Source: DASRIA01 sp963768885 (lineage in GTDB: Bacteria > Actinomycetota > Thermoleophilia > Solirubrobacterales > JBBDJG01). Taken from it: a stretch of DNA of 64,000 nt. The stretch spans positions 310,001 to 374,000 of the forward strand of contig CAVYJN010000014.1 in NCBI GenBank assembly GCA_963768885.1, read 5' to 3'. Shown in pieces: positions 18,946 to 27,314 of the stretch. A program made the position numbers and the translations under genes. The stretch's first letter is position 1, and the number at the start of each line of letters is the position of its first letter. Under the pieces are notes generated by a model. It saw only the letters and a program-made list of their open reading frames with translations, did no database searches and was not told the DNA's origin.

Positions 18946-20057
18946 GCGGAGGCTCCCACCAGGCGCCGGTAGAGGTCCTCCGTGAGCGCCGCCACGTTCG
19001 CCCACGAATGCTCGCCCTCCGCGAGCGCGAGACCCGCCCGCGACAGCGCGGCGCGCTCCCGTTCGTCGGCGAGCAGGCCGGTCAGCCCGGCGCGCAGCGA
19101 CTCGACGCTGCCCGGCTCGACCAGCCGCGCGGCCCCGCGATCGGCGATCTCGGGAAACCCTCCGACCGCGCTCAGCAACAGCGGCGCCCCGAACGCGAGC
19201 GCGGTGTGGACGACGCCCGACTGCTCGATCTCGCGGTAGGGGAGCGCGACGAGGTCCGCGCGCCGGAAATACGCGGGGACCTCGGCGTCCGGCACGAACT
19301 CCGGGACGAAGCGCACGCGCTCCGCGATGCCGAGCTCATGCGCGCGTCGCGCGAGCGGCGCAACGGGCATGCGCGGCATTCCGACGACGAGCAGCACGGC
19401 ATCGTCCGGCGTCCCCGCGAATGCCTCGACCAGCAGGTCGATCCCCTTGTAGGGGCGCAGCAGCCCGAAGAACAGGACCACGCGCCTGCCCTCGAGACCC
19501 GCGAGCGCCGGCGGGGCCGGCCCTTCCGGCGACCGCGCGATGTGGGTGAAGGCCCCGTGCGGGATCACGTGCACCCGCTCGCGCGGGACGAGCGCCTCTT
19601 CGACCACCCGGCGCGCGCCGGCCTGCGAATGGACCACGACCGCGTCCACGGCCCGCAGCAGCGCCGGCGTGCCGCCGCGCGCTCCCGCCCGCACCTCGCG
19701 GGGCAGAACGTCGTGGGCGGTCAGCACCACCGGCATCCGGAAGCGCCCCACCAGCAGCCGGTCGAGCCGGGGGATCGGCAGCCACTGGAAGTGCACGACG
19801 TCCGCGCGCCCGGCATGGGCGCTGCGCGCGAGGCGCGTCATGTCGATCGGATGCTGCAGCGCCTTCGCGGCGGCGCTCCCCGGCGCGAGCCCGTAGAAGC
19901 GCTCCTCGCGCCGGTAGCCGGCGGGCGCGGGCACCGGCCCGTAGCGAAAGCGGCTGGTGGCAAGCGTCACGTCGAGGCCCCGGTCCGCGAGCGCCTCGCA
20001 CAGCGCGTGGTCGTAGGGCGGCGTGTAGGCGGGGGGGTCGGCGACCGTCACGCGCAT
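18942..20057 (-). CDS. Family 4 (GT-B) glycosyltransferase
   Basis: A 371-residue GT-B enzyme. The N-terminal acceptor domain includes HDVLPREVR and AVVVHSQAGARRVVEE. The C-terminal donor domain has VVLFFGLLRPYKGIDLLVEAF, PYREIEQSGVVHTALAFG and a late PEIADRGAARLVEPG loop, the usual E-x7-E-type nucleotide-sugar site of GT4. It is the first gene of the operon with the GT2 and the initiating sugar transferase. ATG at 20057 sits 8 nt from a CATAAT -10 box. Confidence 0.92.
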   Translation of the reverse strand: MRVTVADPPAYTPPYDHALCEALADRGLDVTLATSRFRYGPVPAPAGYRREERFYGLAPGSAAAKALQHPIDMTRLARSAHAGRADVVHFQWLPIPRLDRLLVGRFRMPVVLTAHDVLPREVRAGARGGTPALLRAVDAVVVHSQAGARRVVEEALVPRERVHVIPHGAFTHIARSPEGPAPPALAGLEGRRVVLFFGLLRPYKGIDLLVEAFAGTPDDAVLLVVGMPRMPVAPLARRAHELGIAERVRFVPEFVPDAEVPAYFRRADLVALPYREIEQSGVVHTALAFGAPLLLSAVGGFPEIADRGAARLVEPGSVESLRAGLTGLLADERERAALSRAGLALAEGEHSWANVAALTEDLYRRLVGASA

Positions 20058-20065
20058 CGGCGGGG

Positions 20066-20071
20066 ATTATG
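20066..20071 (-). promoter_or_regulatory. -10 box of the GT4 operon, overlapping an opposite -10
   Basis: On the minus strand CATAAT ends 8 nt before ATG 20057. It shares four bases with the plus-strand TATGTT box at 20068-20073. The two start codons are only 24 bp apart. Confidence 0.45.
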
Positions 20072-20073
20072 TT
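20068..20073 (+). promoter_or_regulatory. -10 box of the plus-strand GT2 gene, overlapping an opposite -10
   Basis: TATGTT ends 8 nt before ATG 20082. With only 24 bp between divergent start codons and no Shine-Dalgarno, both transcripts would be leaderless. Confidence 0.45.
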
Positions 20074-20081
20074 GGGCCGAG

Positions 20082-21033
20082 ATGACCTCCGCGCCCGAGA
20101 TCTCGATCTGCATCGTCAGCACCGACGCCCGCGAGGACCTGCTGCGGTGCCTCGACTCCGTCTTCGCCGCACCCTCCAACGGGCGCGTTCGAGGTGCTCG
20201 TGATCGACAACGCCTCGGCGGACGGCAGCGCGGAGGCCGTCGCGGCGCGCTTCGGGGACGCCGTTGACCTGGTGCGCCTCGACCGGCGGCGCGGCAAGGC
20301 CGAGAACGACTCCGAGCTGATGGCCCGCGCCCGCGGGCGCCTCCTGCTGCTGCTCAACGAGGACTCCGAGCTCACGCCGGGCGCGGCCGACAGCTTGCGC
20401 GCGGCGCTCGACGCGGCGCCGCGCGCCGCGGCCGCGGGCGCGCGGATCGTGAGCCCGGCCGGCCTGCAGCAGCCGTCCGCGTGGCGGTTCCCGGGCGTCG
20501 CGTCCGCGCTCGCGGGAGCGCTCTTCCTGCACCGGCGGTTGACCGTGCAGAGCCGCGGGTCCGAGGTGCGGGAGGTGGCCTGGGTGCAGTCGGCGGGGAT
20601 GATGGTGCGGGCTGCAGCGATCGCCGAGGTGGGCGCGATGGACCCAGAGTTCTTCGTGTACTCCGACGAGGTCGACTGGCAGCGGCGCGCCCACGACGCC
20701 GGGTGGTCGGTGCTCTACGTCCCCGCAGCCGTGATCGTGCACGGGGAGCAGCTCTCGCACGGCGCGGGCGGGCGGCGGCGGATCGTCGAGTTCTCGCGCA
20801 ACCGCGATCGCTACATGAGAAAGCACCACGGCGCCGTGGCGGCCGGCGCGGTGCGCGGGCTGACCGCGCTGACCTACGGCCTGCGCGCGCTCGCGGCCCT
20901 GCTGCTGTCCGGTCACAGCCCGCGCCGCTACGTGTGGCACGCCTACCATTCGCTGCTCCCCGGTCGCGGCGAGGGGCTGCGCGAATCCGCGGAGGCGTTC
21001 AACCGAAAACGCGAACAGGGAGGCGACCGTTGA
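20082..21033 (+). CDS. Rhamnosyltransferase-like GT2 glycosyltransferase (frameshifted)
   Basis: The corrected product has about 316 residues. It starts MTSAPEISICIVSTDAREDLL and reads to APSNG, then resumes in the next frame with FEVLVIDNASADGSAEAV. The WbbL-type GT2 pattern follows: LLLLNEDSELTPGAADSL (DxD-like), a hydrophobic AWVQSAGMMVR segment, FFVYSDEVDWQRRAHDAG and a late IVHGEQLSHGAGGRR. The break lies at about 20176-20190 (extra base in GGGCGCG), and the span is 3n+1. Its stop overlaps the TTG start of the next gene (TTGA). Probably adds a deoxyhexose to a lipid-linked intermediate. Confidence 0.82.
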
Positions 21034-21491
21034 CAGCACATACCGTCTACCGCACCTTCGAGACCACCGAGCGGCGCCAGTGGATCCGGATCACGGACGA
21101 CGTGCAGCGCGCCGTCGACGAGTCCGGGATCGCGGAGGGGATGGTGCTCGTCTCGGCGATGCACATCACGGCGGGCGTGTGGGTCAACGACGACGAGCCC
21201 GGGATCCTCGAGGACACGCTCGAGTGGCTCGACAAGCTTGCGCCCCCTTCATGGAAGCCTCCCGCCAACGACGTCGCGCGCGCGCTCGGCCCCGACCCGG
21301 GCGACTATCGCCATCACCGCGGCGGCGAGGACAACGGCGACGCGCACCTGAAGAACCTGCTCGTCCACCACCAGGTGGTGCTGCCGGTGACCGACGGACG
21401 GCTCGACCTCGGCCCGTGGCAGCAGGTCTTCTACGCCGAGTTCGACGGAGGGAGGCGCAAGCGGCTCGTGATCAAGGTGCTCGGCGAGTAG
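21030..21491 (+). CDS. YjbQ/UPF0047 family protein (secondary thiamine-phosphate synthase type)
   Basis: A 153-residue protein with the complete UPF0047 pattern: GMVLVSAMHITAGVWVNDDEPGI near 40-60, HHRGGEDNGDAHLKNLL near 95-112, and a C-terminal GPWQQVFYAEFDG with Arg/Lys after it. E. coli YjbQ has weak thiamine-phosphate synthase activity, but the true role is uncertain. TTG at 21030 overlaps the upstream stop, and AGGGAGG lies just before it. The tight coupling to a glycosyltransferase gene is unexplained. Confidence 0.9.
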   Translation: MTAHTVYRTFETTERRQWIRITDDVQRAVDESGIAEGMVLVSAMHITAGVWVNDDEPGILEDTLEWLDKLAPPSWKPPANDVARALGPDPGDYRHHRGGEDNGDAHLKNLLVHHQVVLPVTDGRLDLGPWQQVFYAEFDGGRRKRLVIKVLGE

Positions 21492-21492
21492 C

Positions 21493-22614
21493 TCAGGCGA
21501 CGACCGGGGCGAGCACGTCCGCGACCGCATCGCGGATCGCCGCGTCGTCCACGTGCGCCTCGCTCAGCACCGTGTGACGATCGGGGCGCATGGACGGGGC
21601 CGCCCGCACCGCCGCCGCGACCTCCTCGGCGGACAGCCCGAACCCGGCCGCCGCGTCGCGCAGGCCTGCGTCGTTCATGAAGGCGCGCAGCCCGCGCCAG
21701 TCGCCCCCCTGCAGCCGCGTCGCCACGAGCGCGCCGAAGGCCACCTGCTCGCCGTGCTGCGCGGTGCCCGGGTGCAGCGCGTCGAGCGCGTGGCTGATCA
21801 GGTGCTCGGAGCCCGAGCACGGCCGGGAGGAGCCCGCGATCTCCATCGCCAGCCCGCTCAGCACGAGCCCGCGCAGGAGGCGGTGGAGGAACTCGCTGGG
21901 CGGGGCGCCCTCGGCGAGGCCGGCGGGCACCGGGGCGTGGACCAGGTCGAAGGCGCTCTGCGACAGAAGAGCCGCGAAGTCATCGACCTCGCCGCCGCCG
22001 GCCGCCGCCGCCAGCCGCCAGTCGTGCAGCGCGCACGGGTTCGCGAGCAGGTCACCCAGTCCTGCGCGCGTGCGCGCGGCGGGCGCCGCGGCGACCACGT
22101 CGAGATCGACCGCGACCGCGATCGGCAGGCGTCCCGGCCCGCTGCGCAGGGCGCCGGAGGAGTCGCGGATGACGCTCACCGGAGACGCGATCCCGTCGGC
22201 CGTCAGCTGCGTCGGCACGACGATCAGGGGAAGCTCGGCCACGGCGCACGCGGACTTCGCGACGTCGATCGTCTTGCCGCCCCCGACCGCGACGACCGCG
22301 TCGGCGTCCCGCACCGCCGGCGCGGCGGCGAGGCGCGCGACCTCCGCCTCGGTGTTCGCCTCGACGCCCTCCGGCGGCTCGACGGCGCGCGGCAGCCCCT
22401 CCGCCAGGTCGCGCGCGAGCTGGGCCGTGAACGTCGTGCCGCTGACCACGGCGAGGCGCTCGAAGTCGAGGCCGGCGGCAAGCTCCTCGAGCGCCGCGGT
22501 CAGCTCCTGCCGGCCGTTGACCGCGCGCAGGTAGCGCGGCAGCTCCATGTAGCGCCGCCAGACCGCGACGCCGTGGCGGGATGCGGCCGCGCCTGCCTGC
22601 CCTTCGGGGCTCAC
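21493..22614 (-). CDS. Iron-containing alcohol dehydrogenase family, glycerol-1-phosphate dehydrogenase-like
   Basis: A 373-residue enzyme if translated from GTG 22614, which overlaps the upstream stop (GTGA); ATG 22548 (351 residues) is a good alternative because homology begins there (MELPRYLRAV). Motifs of the G1PDH/AraM group are GGGKTIDVAKS (NAD phosphate), PTQLTADGIASP, a metal Asp in AGLGDLLAN, and two His in SGSEHLISHALDAL and GTAQHGEQVAFGA. Known relatives reduce dihydroxyacetone phosphate to sn-glycerol-1-phosphate. Its coupling to a cytidylyltransferase and position beside a CDP-alcohol phosphotransferase suggest it supplies a polyol phosphate for CDP activation. Confidence 0.8.
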   Translation of the reverse strand: MSPEGQAGAAASRHGVAVWRRYMELPRYLRAVNGRQELTAALEELAAGLDFERLAVVSGTTFTAQLARDLAEGLPRAVEPPEGVEANTEAEVARLAAAPAVRDADAVVAVGGGKTIDVAKSACAVAELPLIVVPTQLTADGIASPVSVIRDSSGALRSGPGRLPIAVAVDLDVVAAAPAARTRAGLGDLLANPCALHDWRLAAAAGGGEVDDFAALLSQSAFDLVHAPVPAGLAEGAPPSEFLHRLLRGLVLSGLAMEIAGSSRPCSGSEHLISHALDALHPGTAQHGEQVAFGALVATRLQGGDWRGLRAFMNDAGLRDAAAGFGLSAEEVAAAVRAAPSMRPDRHTVLSEAHVDDAAIRDAVADVLAPVVA

Positions 22615-23321
22615 GCCACGCGGTCGAGCACCTCGCCGCGCGCCTGCGCGAGGTCCTCGTGGTCGTCGATCTCGATCCAGGCGAGCCCGTCCACGGGCAC
22701 GACGCCGACGGGGACCTCCGCGGCGAGCTCCTGGATCGCGTCCTCGTAGTAGACGTCGAGCGGCCCCTCGCGCACGAAGCGCTCCAGCACGCCGGCGAGC
22801 AGCGGCCCGTGCGCGGGCGCGATCCTCGCGAGCCCGATGTACTCCGGATGCGGTCCGACCGGGGCCGACTTGCTCAGCTCGGCGAGCCGGCCGTCGCGCA
22901 CGACGGCCTTCATCGACTCGGCATCGACGCCGTGGTCGGCAGCGGTCAGCACCGCCGAGCCGGGCGCGGCGACGAGCGCCCTGGCGATCGCCGCCTCGAA
23001 CAGGACGTCGCAGTTCACGATGTGGCAGCCGCCGGCGACGACATCGCGCGCGCACCACAGCGAGTACACGTTGCCGTGCTCCGCGTAGCGGGGGTTGAAG
23101 CGCTCCTCGTCGATCAGGTCACCGAGCGATCGCAGCGATTCGTGCGCATGCCCCGTGACCGCGATCACGTCGCCGGCCCCGGCAGCGCGCAGGGTCGAAA
23201 GCGCGCGCTCGGCCAGCGAGATGCCGCCGACCTCGAGCAGCGCCTTCGGCGCGGAGTCGGTGAGCGGGCGCAATCGCCGGCCCTCGCCGGCCGCGAGGTA
23301 GACAACGGGAAGGACCGTCAT
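22611..23321 (-). CDS. Nucleotidyltransferase, phosphocholine/inositol-phosphate cytidylyltransferase-like
   Basis: A 236-residue single-domain NTP-transferase. The N-terminal signature is LAAGEGRRLRPLTDSAPKAL. The metal-binding NCDVLFE, the NVYSLWCARD substrate loop and a C-terminal VDGLAWIEIDDHEDLAQA (second metal Asp pair) follow. The NVYSL and WIEIDDxEDL patterns are those of LicC-type cytidylyltransferases and of the cytidylyltransferase half of IPCT/DIPPS, rather than glucose-1-phosphate thymidylyltransferases. It should make a CDP-activated alcohol phosphate. ATG at 23321 overlaps the start codon of the divergent CDP-alcohol transferase (CATG) and has a TACTTT -10 box 7 nt away. Confidence 0.82.
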   Translation of the reverse strand: MTVLPVVYLAAGEGRRLRPLTDSAPKALLEVGGISLAERALSTLRAAGAGDVIAVTGHAHESLRSLGDLIDEERFNPRYAEHGNVYSLWCARDVVAGGCHIVNCDVLFEAAIARALVAAPGSAVLTAADHGVDAESMKAVVRDGRLAELSKSAPVGPHPEYIGLARIAPAHGPLLAGVLERFVREGPLDVYYEDAIQELAAEVPVGVVPVDGLAWIEIDDHEDLAQARGEVLDRVA

Positions 23322-24229
23322 GGCTGGGAAAGTATCGGGCATGCCCGTCCCCCCGATTCGTGAGCTCGAGCAGATCTGCGGCGGCGAAGGCCGCGACCCC
23401 GACGCGCCGCGTGATTTTCGCAACGCCTACGCCGTGCTCGTGCGCAAGCTCTCGATCCGCATCACCTGGCTGCTCCTGCACACGCGCATGAGCGCCAACA
23501 CGGTCACGATCGGCGGGATCCTGATCGGCGTCGCGGGCGCCGTGATGCTCGCCTCGAACCGGTTCTGGCTGCTCGCAGGCGGCCTCGCGCTGCTCCAGCT
23601 GTCGTTCGTGATCGACTACTCCGACGGGGAGGTCGCGCGCTACCGCGCGCGTGAGCAGGGCGCGCAGACCAACGCGGGCGGCGCGTACCTCGACTGGATC
23701 GGCCACTACTACGTGCCGGCGATCGCGATCGCCGCGATCGCATGGGGCGCGTATCGCGAGAGCGGTCACGAGTGGCTGCTGCGCGGCGGCCCTCGTGGCG
23801 ATCCTCAGCGTCGTGCGCGTCGCGTACTCGGCCCGCGACCACGTGCTGCTGGGACTGTTCCGCGACCGGCCCGATCTGCGCGACTCCCCGGAGTTCCTGC
23901 GCGCCGTGCTCGCGCGGCAGGGCGGCGACCCCGAGCGGCTGGACCTCGAGGGCGACTACCGCGACCGGCGGGCAGGCGCGCAGGGCCGCGGGTTCATGTG
24001 GCGGCGCTGGACGGGCCTCGGCCAGGTGCTCGTGTTCCCCGGCTTCGTCAACCTGCTGACCGCCTTCGTGCTGGTCGACCTCGTGCTGAGCGGCATCGAC
24101 GGCGAGTACCCGGGCGTCGAGCACGTCGCCGGGCGGGAGGTGCTGATCGCGCTACTGGGCATCGTGCACCTCGTCCACCAGCTCCGTGCGGGTGCGCAGG
24201 GCTTCCAGGTCCTGCGGCGCCTCTCCTGA
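23320..24229 (+). CDS. CDP-alcohol phosphotransferase family membrane protein (frameshifted, atypical motif)
   Basis: The corrected product has about 302 residues. The CDP-binding motif appears as IDYSDGEVAR, followed by a 13-residue spacer and GAYLDWIGH. The canonical form is D-x2-DG-x2-AR-x8/9-G-x3-D-x3-D, so the spacer is long and the last Asp, the usual catalytic base, is His here. Several hydrophobic helices precede and follow. The frame changes at about 23780-23790 (ESGHEWLLR to AALVAILSVVRVAYS), with one extra base. ATG 23320 is chosen because of GGAAGGA five bases upstream; ATG 23341 is possible. The 3' end overlaps the wzx 3' end by 78 bp on the opposite strand. Confidence 0.8.
23329..23334 (-). 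promoter_or_regulatory. -10 box, probable leaderless start of the cytidylyltransferase gene
   Basis: On the minus strand TACTTT ends 7 nt before ATG 23321. The box lies inside the first codons of the divergent CDP-alcohol phosphotransferase gene. Confidence 0.4.
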
Positions 24230-25730
24230 GCGGTCGAGGGCGCGCCGGACGCGCGCGCGGATCGCGCGCAGCTGTTGCAGCTCGGCAGAGTGGAAGAACC
24301 CCGTCGCGTGGAGCAACGCCCAGTAGACGGGCACGAGCGCCCCGCGCGCCAGGAAGCCGACCACGCCCGCATCCGGGAGCAGCAGCTCACCCGCCGCGAA
24401 CAGGCCGGCGGCGAACCCGACGATGCGGGCGATCCGCCCCCATTCGAGGCCGAGCGGGAAGACGCGCCGCGTGACCAGGTACATCAGCCCGACCATCACG
24501 AGGTAGGAGACGACGAGCGCGATCCCGGCGCCGACGATCCCGTAGGGCCCGATCAGCACGAGGTTCAGCACGACGTTGCAGACGAGCGCCGCGCCGGTGA
24601 CCGGGAAGTTGAAGCCGGTGCGCCCCACGCGCCCGACCGCGACCGACAGCACGAGGTAGAGCGCGTACAGCGTCACCCCGGTCGCGACCAGCGGCACCGC
24701 CTGATAGGAGTCGAAGAACTGCGGCGCGGCGAGCGCGCGCGCGACCCAGCGCGCCTCCAGCGACAGCGCGAGCACGATCGTGAACGAGACGAGCAGGTAG
24801 TAGGTGACGACCAGCGAGTAGGTGCGGCGCGCGTCCCGGTCGGAGCGGATCGAATAGGCGAGCGGCGGCCAGGCGAGGTTGAACCCGCGCACGACGACGG
24901 TGACGACCTGGCTGAACTTGACGGCGAGCGCGTAGAGGCCCGCCTCCGCCAGCCCCGCCATGCGCGCGAGCGCGACGCGGTCGATCACGTTCAGCGCGTA
25001 CAGCGACAGCTCCGCGGGCATCGTCGGCAGCCCAAAGCTCAGCATCGGCCGCACCGTCCGCGCCGAGGGCACGAGCGCGATCCGGCGGCGATGCACCCAG
25101 AAGAGGCCGACCAGGATCACGGCGGAGGCGCCGAAGTTGCCGAGCAGCAGGCCACGCGCGCCCTCGTCCTCGACCACGACCAGCCACACCGTGAGCGCGA
25201 TCGTGAGCAGGACGTTCGCGAAGCTCGCCGTGAAGTACGCACGCGCCCGCTCGTCGAGCCTGAACATCGCCATCAGCAGCTCGTAGAGCGTGAACACCCA
25301 GAGCCCACCCGCGGCGATCAGCATCAGCTCGGTCTCGCGCCGGTCGAGCAGCGCCTCCGAGATCGGCCCGGCAAACGCGGCAACGAGCAGGGTTCCAACC
25401 GTGATCGCGACGAACAGGAACCCAACCGCCGACCGCACCACCGATTCGCGGTCCAAAGCGCGGCTCGTCCCTGGCGGCACCGGCGATTCCGGCTAAGGAA
25501 TCGCCGTTTCTCATGTAGTAGAAGCGCAAGAGCGCTTCTACGATTCCGAACCGGAAGAAGATGCTGAGCGCGACGACCGACGAGAGCAGCACCTCGGCGG
25601 CCCCGTAGTCGCCGCGCGTCAGGTGCCGCGTGTAGATCGGCAGCAGGGCGACCGCGAACAGCTTCGCGATCACGCTCGACGCGGTGTACGCCGCGCCGGT
25701 GGAGGCCAGCCTTCTGAGGTAGTGGGCCAC
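24152..25730 (-). CDS. Wzx-like polysaccharide flippase (frameshifted at a hairpin repeat)
   Basis: The corrected product has about 525 residues and some 12-14 membrane helices. The N-terminal part begins VAHYLRRLASTGAAYTASSV and runs to EALLRFYYMRNGD. The second part (ALDRESVVRSAVGFLFV onwards) is in the next frame and contains a MATE/MOP-like FGLPTMPAELSLYALNVIDR segment. Between them lies a hairpin repeat (25481-25506) whose relatives occur elsewhere in the window, so the break may result from insertion of a roughly 46-bp element. GTG 25730 overlaps the upstream stop (TAGTG). It should flip undecaprenyl-linked repeat units outward. Confidence 0.8.
25481..25506 (-). repeat. Variable-arm hairpin repeat, copy W (inside wzx)
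   Basis: A perfect 10-bp stem CGGCGATTCC / GGAATCGCCG encloses loop TTAGCC on the minus strand. Outside the stem it shares GAAA upstream and GGTGCC...GGGACGA downstream with the copy at 47332-47359. It interrupts the wzx reading frame. Confidence 0.75.
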
Positions 25731-27314
25731 TACGTGGCCGCGGGGACGGGCTCTTGCCGCGCGGCGGGCGCGCGGCGTCGCGCCACGTTCAACCGGGCGA
25801 GCGGCGCGAGCGACGCACCAGCGGCGAGGATCACCCAGGTGAAGGGGTCCTCGAGGAACGCGGCATAGACCATCGTGTGCACGATCAGCGCGACGAACAT
25901 CGCGGCGAGCGCCGCGCGCGCGACCCGCATGCCCACGATCGCCTCGCCGCCGTTGCGTCCGCCCTGACGCACCCGCGCGAACGCTCCGTCGCCGAACAGG
26001 GTCAGCAGCGCGGCGCCGACGACCGCCAGGTATGCGGCGAGGCCGACCAGGCCCTGCTCCGCGGCCACCGTGACCGGCATCGTGTGCGAAGCCGAGACGG
26101 CCTGCTGCTGGTTCCCCTTGCGTTCCTGGCGGTAGGCGCGCCCGAACGCGCCCGAGCCGTAGCCCTGCACGGGCCGGTTGGCGAACAGCTCGAGGCCCCC
26201 GCCGATCAGGTCCGAGCGGCCGCTCGTCACCTTGTTCAGCCCGGACGAGCTTCCCAGGTCGATCTTGAGCGTGTCCTGGAACGCGACCGCGATCACGCCG
26301 GCGAGCAGCACGCCGACGCAGGCCGCGACGATCGTGCGGCGCACGTCCCAGCGCAGGGCCGCCAGCACGGCAAGCCCGGCGAGCAGCGCCGCGAAGCTCG
26401 ACTGCGAGAACGTCAGCACCAGCCCGCCCCACAGCACCGCGAGCACCGCGCCCGCCGCGAGCGCGGGCCCCGAGCGCCGGCTCCACAGCAGGAACGCCGC
26501 GACCCCCGCCATCACGAGCGCGAGGAAGCGCCCGTACACGTTCGGGTCCCAGAACACCGAGTTGACGCGGAAGTAGGACTCGAACTGGTTCGCGGTGATG
26601 ACCTTCGGGTTCCAGAACAGCTCGCGGCGGTCGTACTCCCAGAAGCCGATCGCACAGAAGACGACCGCGAGCACCACGAGCACGCCGAGGCATCCGAGCA
26701 CGACCTCGCGGGTCCACTCGCACCTCGCGCAGCAGGGCGAACAGGAGCGCGAACGGGACGAGGAAGAACACGACCTGCTCGAGCGCCGTGTCGAAGTCCT
26801 TCGAGTAAAGCGCCTGCAACGCGTACAGCACGACGAACGCGGCAAGCGCCAGCGAAAGCAGGCGGGCCGGGTCCTCGGCGCCGTCACCGCCGCGCGCGCG
26901 CCACACGCGCCAGGCGAGGGCGCCGCATCCTCCCGCGATCACGATGTAGAGCGGGACGAGCAGGTTGGTCGTGGTCCCGGCCGCCTCGATCGGGATCCGG
27001 AAGGGCAGCACCGCGACCACCGCGATCGGGAACGCGGAAGGGTGGCGGACAAACGTCGCGCCCAGCAGGCACGCGACCAGGAACGCGACGACCCCCAGCC
27101 CGGCGAGCCTCAGCGGCTGGTCGGTGAGCGACCGGAACTGGTCGGTGTCGGCGATGTGCCCGACCAGCAACACCGCGGTCAGCACGAGCGCGAGGGACAT
27201 CCACAGGCCGCGGCGCAGGGCCGCACGGTCGATCAGCACGCCCGCCGCCGCGAGGGCCGCCAGCACGATTCCCAGCTTGGGTGCGGCGCTGCCTACCGCG
27301 AGAGCAGGACCCAT
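25730..27314 (-). CDS. O-antigen ligase/polymerase-like (Wzy/WaaL) membrane protein (frameshifted)
   Basis: The corrected product has about 527 residues and around 12 hydrophobic helices. A large loop holds SDLIGGGLELFANRPVQGYG and SASHTMPVTVAAEQGLVG, the Wzy_C/WaaL signature with the functionally important H-x-hydrophobic segment. The frame changes at about 26718-26724 (LLREVR to WTREVVLGCLG); one extra base explains it and the span is 3n+1. ATG 27314 lies inside the 3' end of the upstream gene. It should polymerise or ligate lipid-linked repeats outside the membrane, working with the adjacent flippase. Confidence 0.8.
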
